From CAVPJW01 sp963705525 (GTDB taxonomy: Bacteria > Acidobacteriota > Vicinamibacteria > Vicinamibacterales > CAVPJW01): a DNA stretch of 64,000 bases. The DNA is taken from NCBI GenBank assembly GCA_963705525.1, contig CAVPJW010000001.1:124001-188000 (forward strand). The letters are read 5' to 3'. Under the pieces are notes generated by a model that worked only from the letters and a program-made list of their open reading frames with translations, made no database searches and was not told where the DNA came from. A program made the translations under genes and the position numbers. Positions 43,675-52,821 of this stretch are shown in pieces. The first letter of the stretch is position 1; each line of letters begins with the position of its first letter.

Positions 43675-45384
43675 TCAGGTCATCATGCCGGCATCTCGGA
43701 ACGCCGTATAGGTTGCGAGCCCTCCTGACAGATTCCACGCCCGGTATCCGTGCTGCAGGAGGAAACGCGTCGCGTAATACGCGCGTTGTCCCACACCACA
43801 GGAGATCCAAATATCTCGGTTCCTGGGCAGCTCCGCGTGGCGCTGGCGTAACTGCGAGAGCGGCAAGTTGACCGCGTTGGGGATGTGCCGCGCGGCGAAC
43901 TCGTCAGGCTCTCGCACATCCAGGAGCAATTGATCGCCATGCCCGAGGGCCAGCCAGTCGGCAACAGGCATGTCACCGTTGAGAACGTTCTCCGCCAGCA
44001 TACCCGCCAGGTTGACGGGATCCTTCGCGGCCCCGAACTGCGGCGCATAGCACAGCTCGACAGCGGCGAGATCGTGAACCGTGCCTCCAAACTGGATCGC
44101 CGTCGCGATGACGTCGATACGCTTCTCAACGCCCTCCAGTCCCACGGCTTGCGCCCCGAGGATGCGGCCGTCAGGTTTTGAGAACAGCAGCTTGAGATGA
44201 ATCGGCCGTGCGCCAGGGTAGTAGCCAGCGTGGTGGCCAGGGTGCAGATACACTTTCTCGAAATTGGTCACGCCGGCGCGCCGGAGCCCTCTTTCGCAGG
44301 CGCCCGTCGAAGCCATGGTCAGGCCCAGTACTCCGACCACGGCAGTGGCCTGCACGCCACGAAACCGGGTTGGGCGGCCGGCGATCGATTCGGCCGCCAC
44401 TCGACCCTGGCGATTGGCCGGTCCTGCGAGCGGCAACACGGTTTCCTGACCTGTCATCAGGTCCGGGACTTCGACCGCATCGCCGAGGGCCCAGATATTT
44501 GGATCCGACGTGCGCATCTGGGCATCGACGACAATGCCGCCGCGCGAGCCGATGGCGAGATCGGCATCCCTCGCCAGCGCAACTTCTGGCCGCACCCCGA
44601 TCGCCAGGATCACCAGATCGGCGAGCAACCGCGCGCCGTGCTCCGAAATCACCGTCAGGCTGCCGCCAGGGTTCTGTTCGATGCTCGCCAACCCGTCGCT
44701 CAGATGAAGGGTCACGCCCTTCGCCTCCAGATGGTCCTTGATGGGTGCCGCCATCTCCGGATCCAGCGGGGGCATGACCTGTGCCAGCTTCTCGAGCACG
44801 GTGACGCCGATGCTGCGATGGATGAGGTTCTCGACCATTTCCAAACCGATGAAGCCGCCGCCGACGACCACCGCCGTCTTGGCGCGCCGATCGCTGATCC
44901 ACGATCGGATGCGGCGCGAGTCGGGGATGTTCCGGATCGCGAAGACGCCCTCCAGATCGATGCCTGGGAGTTGCGGCCGGATCGGCGCCGCGCCAGGCGA
45001 CAGGACGAGCGCATCGTAGCGCTCCGAACGACTGGCGCCGCTCTGAAGATCGCGCACGCTGATCATGCGCGCCCGGCGGTCGATGCCGGTCACCTCCGTA
45101 TCTGTGTTCACTTCGATATTGAACCGTTGACGGAACATCTCCGGGGACGCCACGAGCAGCGCGCGTTCGTCTTCGATGACGTTGCCGACGAAGTAGGGCA
45201 GGCCGCAGTTGGCGAACGACACGAAGGGCCCGCGGTCAAAGACAGCGATCTCCACCGACTCGTCGAGTCTGCGCAGGCGCGCTGCGCAGGACGCGCCTCC
45301 CGCGACGCCGCCGACGACGAGCACACGGCGCCGCGGGTGGCGCTGGCGCGAGACGATCGGATCAGGATCGGCCTGGTCACTCAT
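43675..45384 (-). CDS. FAD-dependent CoA-disulfide reductase-like protein fused to rhodanese
   Basis: About 569 residues from an ATG with GGGAG 6 bases upstream. The N-terminal half is a pyridine-nucleotide-disulfide oxidoreductase: VLVVGGVAGGASCAARLRR, active Cys60 in SFANCGLPYFVG (single-Cys, as in CoA-disulfide/Npsr enzymes), VVGGGFIGLEMVENL for NAD(P)H, and WALGDAVEV. The last 100 residues are a rhodanese domain whose active loop is WISCGVGQRAYYA. Such fusions reduce CoA persulfide/polysulfide. It faces the same way as the sirtuin genes. Substrate is inferred from domain order. Confidence 0.88.
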   Translation of the reverse strand: MSDQADPDPIVSRQRHPRRRVLVVGGVAGGASCAARLRRLDESVEIAVFDRGPFVSFANCGLPYFVGNVIEDERALLVASPEMFRQRFNIEVNTDTEVTGIDRRARMISVRDLQSGASRSERYDALVLSPGAAPIRPQLPGIDLEGVFAIRNIPDSRRIRSWISDRRAKTAVVVGGGFIGLEMVENLIHRSIGVTVLEKLAQVMPPLDPEMAAPIKDHLEAKGVTLHLSDGLASIEQNPGGSLTVISEHGARLLADLVILAIGVRPEVALARDADLAIGSRGGIVVDAQMRTSDPNIWALGDAVEVPDLMTGQETVLPLAGPANRQGRVAAESIAGRPTRFRGVQATAVVGVLGLTMASTGACERGLRRAGVTNFEKVYLHPGHHAGYYPGARPIHLKLLFSKPDGRILGAQAVGLEGVEKRIDVIATAIQFGGTVHDLAAVELCYAPQFGAAKDPVNLAGMLAENVLNGDMPVADWLALGHGDQLLLDVREPDEFAARHIPNAVNLPLSQLRQRHAELPRNRDIWISCGVGQRAYYATRFLLQHGYRAWNLSGGLATYTAFRDAGMMT

Positions 45385-45624
45385 GGGGAACTCCCAGCTA
45401 TGGGCGATAAGAACCGGCGACGTGACCCGAAGAGCGGAGTCGCCGTGTTCGAAAAATTCAGAAGATCCTGGCTCGCCCGACCCGCCTCCGCGACTCATGT
45501 GGTTTCGGCGCGGCCGCAGGCGCTGATCCCGCCGAAGCTCGCTTCAACGCAATCAGTCTTGGTAGCAGTCGGATCAGTCCCAATGGGTACTCGCGGGCAC
45601 GGCTCTCCTCGTCTCGCCACCCCA

Positions 45625-46899
45625 TTAGCTCAATCCCTTCGCTGACGCCTGGGCTAGCGCCTCGAGCAACCGATCGATCTGCTCAAAGCTGTTGTAGATG
45701 TGTGTGGACACGCGAATCGCATTCGGTGGTTTGCCCGCAGTGTCGACGACAACGTTGTACTTCGCGGCCATCCAGTCGACCAGCTTCTGAGCCGGCAGGT
45801 CGCGAACAGTCAACGTCGTGATGCCACCTGAAAAATCCGTCGATTGAGGCGTGAACAAGGTCACACCGTGAATCTTGGTGGCGCCATCCCTGAACCGCGA
45901 CGCGAGCACACGAATCCGGTCACGGATGGGTTCCTTTCCAATCGCCGACTGGAATGCGATGGCCGACGAGACCGCAAGCGCCAACGGGTCCGACACCTGG
46001 CCAAGATGTTCGTATTTGCCGATGAACGTGCCGGTTTGCCACCCCGTGTCGGTCACGGTCGGCCAGACGCGACTCTGAATCTCTCGTCGTAAGTAGAGAA
46101 TCCCGGTGCCTTGCGGCGCATTCAGCCACTTGTGCGGGCTGCACGCGTACGCGTCGCAGCCGATCGCGGTCACGTCGACCGGAATCATGCCGGGCGCATG
46201 CGCGCCGTCGACGATGGAGACGAGGCCCTTCTGGCGCGCCCACGCGCACAACTCTCGAACGGGCAACACCAGGCCGGTGTACGTCGTGATGTGACTGATG
46301 GCAAGGACCTTGGTTTGCGGGCCGGCCGCGCGATCGAAGGCCTCGACGAACTCGTCCGCGCTGCGCGGCTCGAGCGGCACGTCGATTTCACGCAGACGAA
46401 GACCATGCCGTGCCTGCCTGACCTGCCACGGCCCGAGACCCGAGGGGTGCTCGTAGCTGCTGACGAGCACTTCGTCGCCCGCTTTGAGATCCAACCCGGC
46501 CGCCACGAGACTGAGGCCTTCGGTGGTGTTACGGGTGATCATCACATCGTCGGCCGCGGCGCCGATGAACTCTGCCACTTGCTGCTTCAGGTCCCGCCGG
46601 CGAGCCCTCAGGACTTCTCGATTCATCGGAAAATTGGCGAGCGCACGGTATCCGTCGACGAGGCTATAGAAGACCGGCGCCGGCGTGGGACTGAGCGAGC
46701 CGCAATCGAAATAACCCATGCGCGTGGCGATCAGGTACTGGTCGCGCACGTCGTCCCAATTGACTGGTTGCGAGGGCCGATAGGTGAGCGTTTGAGTGTC
46801 GACGAGGTTGACATCCCGCGAGCCGAGCGTGGAGGCAAGAGGCCAGCCGCCAAGGCCGGAGAGGAACTCGCGCCGGCTGGTTGCCCAAGTGTGCTGCAT
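45625..46899 (-). CDS. Tat-exported class V aminotransferase-like (PLP) protein
   Basis: About 424 residues from the ATG at 46899, which follows AGGAGG. A Tat signal (TSRREFLSGLGGWPLAS) is followed by a class V PLP fold: MITRNTTEGLSLVAAGLDLKAGDEVLVSSYEHPS, DGAHAPG, and Schiff-base lysine in ACSPHKWLNAPQGTG, ending IRVSTHIYNSFEQIDRLLEAL. The family includes isopenicillin-N epimerase and cysteine desulfurase-like proteins; the Cys typical of IscS is not evident. Export of a folded PLP enzyme is consistent with Tat. Substrate unknown. Confidence 0.85.
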   Translation of the reverse strand: MQHTWATSRREFLSGLGGWPLASTLGSRDVNLVDTQTLTYRPSQPVNWDDVRDQYLIATRMGYFDCGSLSPTPAPVFYSLVDGYRALANFPMNREVLRARRRDLKQQVAEFIGAAADDVMITRNTTEGLSLVAAGLDLKAGDEVLVSSYEHPSGLGPWQVRQARHGLRLREIDVPLEPRSADEFVEAFDRAAGPQTKVLAISHITTYTGLVLPVRELCAWARQKGLVSIVDGAHAPGMIPVDVTAIGCDAYACSPHKWLNAPQGTGILYLRREIQSRVWPTVTDTGWQTGTFIGKYEHLGQVSDPLALAVSSAIAFQSAIGKEPIRDRIRVLASRFRDGATKIHGVTLFTPQSTDFSGGITTLTVRDLPAQKLVDWMAAKYNVVVDTAGKPPNAIRVSTHIYNSFEQIDRLLEALAQASAKGLS

Positions 46900-47316
46900 G
46901 TGGCTTCCTCCTGAGTGCGCGCCATCCGGCGCCGCAGTGTCCTTGCCCCAGGCCGCACGACGAGCGGCGCGAGCGGATTGTCGGCGAGAATGCGCGCATT
47001 GTAGCGGAATTGACGCAGACATCGAGCTAGCGCAATTCTGAGCCGCTCAGGGTCAGGGCCGTGGCGAAGGCCACGGATCACGTGATCACGGCTTCCCTGG
47101 CCGGTGCTCGCAGCCGATTTCGCGTGACGATTCTTGCTCATGAATTGCCCAGGTATGCGACGCACAATGGGCCGCTGTTTGGTGGCAGCGCCGCGGAGTT
47201 TTCCGCATCGTTCAGAAGTTTTTCCCGTTACCTGACAGTCACACATGAGAACCACCGACGGATCGGCAACGCTCGGGTGGTGCGATGCTGGTAGGCGGTT
47301 TGCTGGAGGTCATGCC
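46900..47316. other. Divergent promoter region without a gene
   Basis: About 415 bases between the divergent aminotransferase and CrtI-like genes. GGAGGT lies just before the latter's ATG. The rest shows no recognisable RNA gene or repeat. Confidence 0.4.
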
Positions 47317-48813
47317 ATGAGCGATATCAAGCTGGTAATCATCGGCGGCGGCTTGGCGGGTCTGTCGGCCGGGTGCTATGCGCGCGCGAATGGCTTCGAC
47401 GTCACGATCGTCGAGCACAATCTCGCGCTTGGAGGCGTTTGCACGGCCTGGCATCGCGGGCCCTATCTCGTGGACGGGTGTATCCACTGGCTCACCGGCG
47501 GTCCATTCCTTCGCTTATACGAAGAGCTGGGCATTGTCCCGGACGTGGAACTGCGCCCCCTCGAGGCCTTCACCACATACCGGGATGCCCGCGACCGATG
47601 GGAGGTGACGCTCACAGCCGACCTGCGGCGGACACAGGACGCCCTGCGTGCGACCGGCCCAGAGGACGCGGACGAGCTCGCCCGCCTGTTCGAGGGCGCC
47701 GGCCTCATCGCTGACTTGAATCCCCATGTCGATCGGCCGCCTGAGCTCGCAACGTTGAGCGACCGACTACGCAGCGTCTGGGATCTCCGGGACAGCGTCG
47801 GGACATTCCTCCATTTCCGCAAGCCGCTCGGGACGTGGATCAACGACGATCTAAAGACTCCACGACTGCGAGAGGTATTCCGGCGTCTGCTTCCGGCCGA
47901 AACCCCGACCCTGTTCTTGTTGCTGATCCTGGGGTACCTGGCACGTGGATGGCTCTCGAGGCCGGAGGGGGGCACCGCGCGATTCCGCGACGCGCTCATC
48001 GATCGGTACCAGCGACTGGGCGGCGAGACGCTCCTGAACACCACCGTGGAAGAGATCCTGGTCTCGGAGAGCCGAGCCCAAGGGGTCCGTCTCACCGATG
48101 GCACGCTGGTGGACGCGGACATCGTGGTGTCGACCTCCAGTGCGCCGGAAACGGTCTTTCGTCTGCTCGCTGGCCGCTTCGGCGCCGCCGAATGGCGAGC
48201 GAGGATGGACACGTGGAAGATGTTTCAGCCGATCATTCTGGCGAGCTACGGCGTCTCGACATCACTCGACGGCGAACCGGCGATGCTCGTTATCGATGGA
48301 ATCGACCCGCTGATCATTGGCAACCATCCCAACGATTATCTGTATCTGCGCATCTACAACGAGGATCCTGCGTTTGCGCCGCCCGGGCACGCGGTGGTCC
48401 AAGCCATGCTCCAGACCGAGTACGACTGGTGGGCGACACGCGGGGCCCACTATCAGCAAGAGAAAGACGCGGCGGCCGATCGTGTGCTCGGCTGTCTCGA
48501 ACGACACCTGCCGGGAGTGGAGGCCAGCGTGCAGATGGTGGACATCGCGACACCGCTCACGTTCTGGCGCAGCGCGCGGGCCTGGCGGGGGGCCTTCGAG
48601 GGTTGGCTCCCGACGTCGGATGCGTTCAAGCACGTACCGAAGCAATTACCGGGGCTGGATCGTTTCTACATGGCCGGACAGTGGGTCGAGCCCGGTGGAG
48701 GCGTGCCCACCGCCATCATGTCGGGCCGTCATGTCGTGGAGCTCGTGTGCGCAGCCCTGCGTCGCCCGTTTGCGGCTCCGGTCGGGACAGGCAAGCAGGA
48801 CGAGCAGTGCTAA
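47317..48813 (+). CDS. CrtI/phytoene-desaturase-like FAD oxidoreductase
   Basis: The 498-residue protein opens with a dinucleotide fold KLVIIGGGLAGLSAGCYARANG, then IVEHNLALGGVCTAWHRG, and ends with the FAD motif FYMAGQWVEPGGGVPTAIMSGR that marks the carotenoid desaturase/retinol saturase group. GGAGGT lies 7 bases before the ATG. No carotenoid synthesis partners are nearby, so a lipid or quinone substrate is as likely. No signal peptide. Confidence 0.82.
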   Translation: MSDIKLVIIGGGLAGLSAGCYARANGFDVTIVEHNLALGGVCTAWHRGPYLVDGCIHWLTGGPFLRLYEELGIVPDVELRPLEAFTTYRDARDRWEVTLTADLRRTQDALRATGPEDADELARLFEGAGLIADLNPHVDRPPELATLSDRLRSVWDLRDSVGTFLHFRKPLGTWINDDLKTPRLREVFRRLLPAETPTLFLLLILGYLARGWLSRPEGGTARFRDALIDRYQRLGGETLLNTTVEEILVSESRAQGVRLTDGTLVDADIVVSTSSAPETVFRLLAGRFGAAEWRARMDTWKMFQPIILASYGVSTSLDGEPAMLVIDGIDPLIIGNHPNDYLYLRIYNEDPAFAPPGHAVVQAMLQTEYDWWATRGAHYQQEKDAAADRVLGCLERHLPGVEASVQMVDIATPLTFWRSARAWRGAFEGWLPTSDAFKHVPKQLPGLDRFYMAGQWVEPGGGVPTAIMSGRHVVELVCAALRRPFAAPVGTGKQDEQC

Positions 48814-48938
48814 AGGAGCCGCCACCATCGGCGCAGTCTTCAGACCGCGGTCGCGGTTCGCGCAGAACGACGCGACACTCCTTTCTGTGGTGCGCCGGCA
48901 TGGCTCGTGAATTGCCAAGCTGATGAGGACTTGAGTGC

Positions 48939-49316
48939 ATGAACAAACAATTATTGAATGACTCGTTGGGTTGGGGATTTGTTCTTTGGCTTATCGGCTA
49001 CATCCTTGGAATCTTCCTTTTCTTTGTTGTCCCTCCATCGTTGATTGGCTGGGTGATTATGCCCATTGGAATCATCATGACTTTGTGGATCTTGTTGAAA
49101 CGAGTGAAGGCCAATCTTCTGCAGTATTACGTGATCATGGCTCTCGTGTGGACTGTGATGGCTGTTGTCTGTGACTATCTCTTCATTGTCAAAGCGTTCA
49201 GTCCGCCAGACGGATACTACAAGCTGGATGTGTATCTGTATTACACCCTCACTTTCATTGCTCCCTTGGCAGTTGGCTGGTGGAAGGCGTCAATACCCAG
49301 AAAAATGTTTGTGTGA
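48939..49316 (+). CDS. Four-helix membrane protein of low GC
   Basis: The 125-residue protein has about four helices (LGWGFVLWLIGYILGIFLFFVV, LIGWVIMPIGIIMTLWILL, YYVIMALVWTVMAVVCDYLFIV, LDVYLYYTLTFIAPLAVGWW) and a short basic C-terminus. Visibly A/T-rich codons (roughly 45% GC by eye) contrast with GC-rich genes on both sides, a sign of horizontal gain. No family with known function recognised. Confidence 0.65.
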   Translation: MNKQLLNDSLGWGFVLWLIGYILGIFLFFVVPPSLIGWVIMPIGIIMTLWILLKRVKANLLQYYVIMALVWTVMAVVCDYLFIVKAFSPPDGYYKLDVYLYYTLTFIAPLAVGWWKASIPRKMFV

Positions 49317-49475
49317 CCGTGACGATCACCGCCGCCGTTTGATCCGCCTGAAGAACGCCGCGCAACGCGCCGAACATCCCAGTGAACGGCAAGCGTGGCG
49401 AGACCGGGATGCTCTCTTTCTGGTTTGCCGTGGATGGCTCGCGACGAGCAGCGGCGCCTGCTAGACTCAAAGGCT

Positions 49476-50822
49476 GTGAAGACCATCATCGAACCGTTCC
49501 GGATCAAGAGCGTCGAACCGCTGCGTTTCAGCACCCGTGAGGAGCGCGAGGAACGGCTCGCGGCCGCCGGCTACAACCTGTTCGGCCTGCACGCCCGCGA
49601 TATCCTGATCGATCTCCTGACCGACTCGGGCACGAGCGCCATGTCGACCGAGCAATGGGCGGCGATGATGCGGGGCGACGAATCCTACGCCGGCAGCGAG
49701 AGCTTCTACCGGATGGAGCGCGCGGCCCGCGATCTGATGGGTTTTCGCCACATCATCCCGACCCATCAGGGGCGCGCCGCGGAGCGCATTCTGTTCACGA
49801 TTCTCTGCAAGCCCGGCCAGGTGGTGCCGAACAACACGCATTTCGACACCACTCGGGCCAACATCGAGTCTACCGGCGCCCGCGCCGTCGACCTGCCGAT
49901 TCCGGAGGCCGCCGACACGCAGGCCCGGCTCGACTTCAAAGGCAACATGGACGTGGCCGCGCTCGAGCGTCTCATCGAGACCGAGGGCGCCGACCGGATA
50001 CCGCTGGTGATGCTGACGATCACCAACAATTCGGGCGGGGGCCAGCCGGTGTCCATGGCCAATATCGCCGCGGCTCGGGACATCGCGGCGCGCTACGGGA
50101 TCCCGTTCTATCTCGACGCCTGCCGGTTCGCCGAAAATGCCTGGTTCATCCGGGAGCGTGAGCCTGGCCACGCCCACCTCACGCCGAAACAGATTGCGCA
50201 GAAGATGTTTTCCTATGCGGACGGCTGCACGTTTTCGGCGAAGAAGGACGCCTTCGCCAACATCGGGGGCCTGCTGTCGACCAACGACGATCGGCTGGCC
50301 GTTCAGGAGACCAACCTGTTGATCCTCACCGAGGGGTTTCCCACCTACGGTGGCCTGGCCGGGCGGGATCTGGACGCGATCGCAGTCGGACTGGAGGAAG
50401 TGCTCCAGCCTGACTACCTCCGGTATCGCACGCGCTCGGTGGAGTACCTGGGCCGGCATATCGCCGATCACGGCGTACCCATCGTGGAGCCGCCGGGCGG
50501 ACACGCCGTGTACATTGATGCTGCACGCATGCTGCCGCACATTCCGCGCCACCAGTTTCCGGCGCAGGCGCTCGCCGTCGAACTGTACCGCCACGCCGGC
50601 ATTCGCTCGGTCGAGATCGGCTCGGTGATGTTCGGCGACAAGGCGCGGCACGAGTTGCTGCGACTGACGATTCCCCGGAGGGTCTACACACAAAGCCATA
50701 TCGACTACGTGGTGGAGGCCATATTGGAAGTCGCCGCGCGACGAGAGACCCTGCGAGGATTCGTGATCGAGTCGGAGCCGCAATTCCTGCGGCACTTCAG
50801 TGCACGATTCCGTCCGCTGTGA
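49476..50822 (+). CDS. tnaA: Tryptophanase (beta-eliminating lyase)
   Basis: The 448-residue PLP enzyme splits L-tryptophan into indole, pyruvate and ammonia. Motifs: YAGSESFYRME, PTHQGRAAE, DTTRANIEST, TNNSGGGQPVSMAN, LDACRFAENAWFI, PLP lysine in FSAKKDAFANIGG, EGFPTYGGLAGRD, and GIRSVEIGS, which is tryptophanase-like; tyrosine phenol-lyase has SMERG there. I start at a GTG giving MKTIIEPFRIKSVEP, the normal N-terminus; ATGs 42 and 81 bases earlier are possible. No tryptophan permease or leader peptide seen. Confidence 0.9.
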   Translation: MKTIIEPFRIKSVEPLRFSTREEREERLAAAGYNLFGLHARDILIDLLTDSGTSAMSTEQWAAMMRGDESYAGSESFYRMERAARDLMGFRHIIPTHQGRAAERILFTILCKPGQVVPNNTHFDTTRANIESTGARAVDLPIPEAADTQARLDFKGNMDVAALERLIETEGADRIPLVMLTITNNSGGGQPVSMANIAAARDIAARYGIPFYLDACRFAENAWFIREREPGHAHLTPKQIAQKMFSYADGCTFSAKKDAFANIGGLLSTNDDRLAVQETNLLILTEGFPTYGGLAGRDLDAIAVGLEEVLQPDYLRYRTRSVEYLGRHIADHGVPIVEPPGGHAVYIDAARMLPHIPRHQFPAQALAVELYRHAGIRSVEIGSVMFGDKARHELLRLTIPRRVYTQSHIDYVVEAILEVAARRETLRGFVIESEPQFLRHFSARFRPL

Positions 50823-50918
50823 TTGAGGAGTCGAGGCAGAGGGTCTGCACCATGATCTTCTGCACTGTGACCTGTCGCCTGCGACGACAACCAAGGATGT
50901 GCCGGTGCCTACGGGACT

Positions 50919-51863
50919 TCAGTGTCGAAACGAAGTGGCATCACGCAACGTGCAGAGCGCCCGGATGTGTTCAGGAGTGGTTCCGCAACACCCGCCGATG
51001 ATTCGCGCACCGATCTCAATCCATTGGCGGGCCGCGGCTGTGTACTCGTCGCAGGTCGGGCTCGTGGCGAATCGCCATCCGAGCCGAGGATCGGCCAACC
51101 CGATGTTGGCATAGGCTCCGATCGGATTCGAGGTCGCGGCTCGAAGCGAGCGTAATCCGTTCGCGATGTGTGGAACGCTCGTGCAGTTGATTAGGAAAGC
51201 GTCTGGACGAAGAGGCGACAGCGCCAAGATCATCTCCTGGAACGTTTCACCGCTCAGGATTCGACCGTCCGCGCCGCAGGCGAAGCTGACCAGAACCGGC
51301 AAGTGGACCGCTTTCGCCTCGACCAGCGCGGCCTCCGCCTCGCGGATCGTGTTCATTGTTTCAATTAAGATGAGATCAACGCCTGCGTCCTTGAGCCGCT
51401 CGATCAACTGTCGGTGTTCAGCTCGCGCGGTCTCAGTGTCAGGAACCAGCCACGGCTCGTAGCAATCCTCGAGCGGCGCGACCGAGCCGGCGATCCACAC
51501 CGGGTGACACGCTTCCAGGTCCCTCGCCTCCTGGGCGAGTTGCACCGCCAGGCGCGTGAGGTCGCGAGCGCGGGTCGCCAAGCCAACTTTCCCCAGGGCC
51601 CTCTCGGTCGACCGAAACGTGTTCGTCGTGATGAGTTCTGCGCCGGCTCGGATATAGTCGCGATGGATTTCGCGCACCAGGTCGGGCTGATTGAGCAACC
51701 CATGCACAGACCACAACGGCAGGCGGGTCAACACGCCGCGGCGCTGGAGTTCGGTGCCCATAGCCCCATCGAGCAGGAGAGGGGAGCCGCGGGCCAGCCG
51801 TGAAAGAAAAGTGGACCCGCTATCTCCGTAACTACGGGTGCTGGTCGAAATTCGTGGATGCAT
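50919..51863 (-). CDS. Homocysteine S-methyltransferase family protein
   Basis: The 314-residue (beta/alpha)8 protein has LLLDGAMGTELQRRGV, AGAELITTNTFRST, IAGSVAPLEDCYEPWL, ILIETMNTIREAEAAL and the zinc thiols: NCTSVP and GGCCGTTPEHI. It methylates homocysteine, usually from S-methylmethionine or betaine. The start has little ribosome-site spacing, so it may be shorter. No folate-binding domain follows, so it is not MetH. Confidence 0.88.
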   Translation of the reverse strand: MHPRISTSTRSYGDSGSTFLSRLARGSPLLLDGAMGTELQRRGVLTRLPLWSVHGLLNQPDLVREIHRDYIRAGAELITTNTFRSTERALGKVGLATRARDLTRLAVQLAQEARDLEACHPVWIAGSVAPLEDCYEPWLVPDTETARAEHRQLIERLKDAGVDLILIETMNTIREAEAALVEAKAVHLPVLVSFACGADGRILSGETFQEMILALSPLRPDAFLINCTSVPHIANGLRSLRAATSNPIGAYANIGLADPRLGWRFATSPTCDEYTAAARQWIEIGARIIGGCCGTTPEHIRALCTLRDATSFRH

Positions 51864-51898
51864 TCCTTCAGTGTGTCACGAGAGCTTGATGCGGTCTG

Positions 51899-52141
51899 TT
51901 ACGCCGCTGCTGATTCAAGCGATGACGCGTTGCGCACGAGCACGGTCTTGCCTGTCACGCCTCCCTGGCCGAGCAACTCATGCGCGTGTCTTGCCTCGGC
52001 AAGAGGAAATCGCCGCGCGATCAGCGGCTTGATCTTCTGCTGTTGAAGGAGTTCACACAGGGCGATCAAATCCTGTCGACACAACGCCGGCTTTAGCCGT
52101 TTGAGCCACTGGATGCTGTAGGGGACCACCCGTTTCCGGCC
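51899..52141 (-). pseudogene. C-terminal remnant of a quinone-oxidoreductase-like MDR gene
   Basis: About 80 codons match only the tail of zinc-independent MDR reductases: RKRVVPYSIQWLKRL, LCELLQQQKIKPLIARRFPLAEARHAHELLGQGG and TGKTVLVRN. The catalytic and nucleotide-binding parts are absent; the sequence upstream (52142-52317) shows nothing similar. It is a truncated gene, not a functional dehydrogenase. Confidence 0.6.
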
Positions 52142-52317
52142 CGGGAGACAGTCCACGCGGGAAGAAGACGGAGAGACTGCGGCGGGGCAGCGGTTTGATC
52201 GGCACAAGTTCTGAGGGCCACGCGAAAGACGTTACGAAGGCGAAGCCGTGCTGATGTCGCCCGCAATGTGACCTGTCAGACCTGCCAAATGCCTGCCGCG
52301 GGACAGCCGAGATCGGA

Positions 52318-52752
52318 CTACGGCTTCGCCGCCAGGTACTTGATCTGCTTCAGCGCCATCCCCTGGGTGGCCAGTTCGGACTGCCCGGAGGGGAACTTGT
52401 TCACCTGAAGCATGAACGCCGTGATGTCCGCGACTTGCTGCCGGCTCAGTTGACCCTCCCTTCCGACGGGCATCGTCGTGCGGTTGCGATCGAACAGGTC
52501 GCCGACCGTCTGTCCGTCATAGTTCGCAGCGAACGCCGGGCCGGAGAGCGCTGGTGGCATACCGCCGCCCTCGCCGTTCGGGCCATGGCAGCCTGCGCAT
52601 TCCCTGTCGAACAGCGTGGCGCCGCGAGTCGCCTGCGCTTCGGTGTATACCCCGTCCCAGACCGACCGCTCCGCCTGCGCGCGAAGCGCCGAGTACGACA
52701 CCCCGATCACCCCTAGCGCGATGGCCATGGCGACTGCGATCCTGGCGTTCAT
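52318..52752 (-). CDS. Exported mono-heme cytochrome c next to the PQQ dehydrogenase
   Basis: The 144-residue protein has a signal (AVAMAIALGVIGVSYSALRAQA), CAGCHGPNGEGGGMPP and a Met ligand in RTTMPVGREG. GAGG precedes the ATG by 5 bases. It lies 69 bases downstream of the PQQ dehydrogenase on the same strand, so it is a likely direct electron acceptor of that enzyme. Confidence 0.88.
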   Translation of the reverse strand: MNARIAVAMAIALGVIGVSYSALRAQAERSVWDGVYTEAQATRGATLFDRECAGCHGPNGEGGGMPPALSGPAFAANYDGQTVGDLFDRNRTTMPVGREGQLSRQQVADITAFMLQVNKFPSGQSELATQGMALKQIKYLAAKP

Positions 52753-52821
52753 ATCGCCTCACTCGAAGTGTGTGCGTGCGGGTTCAGGGCCATCGCCCCC
52801 GGCCCTCGCGGGAACACCGCG

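Noticed and set aside
45540..45660. Possible terminator between the rhodanese fusion and the aminotransferase
   Set aside because: I could not find a convincing stem followed by a T-run.
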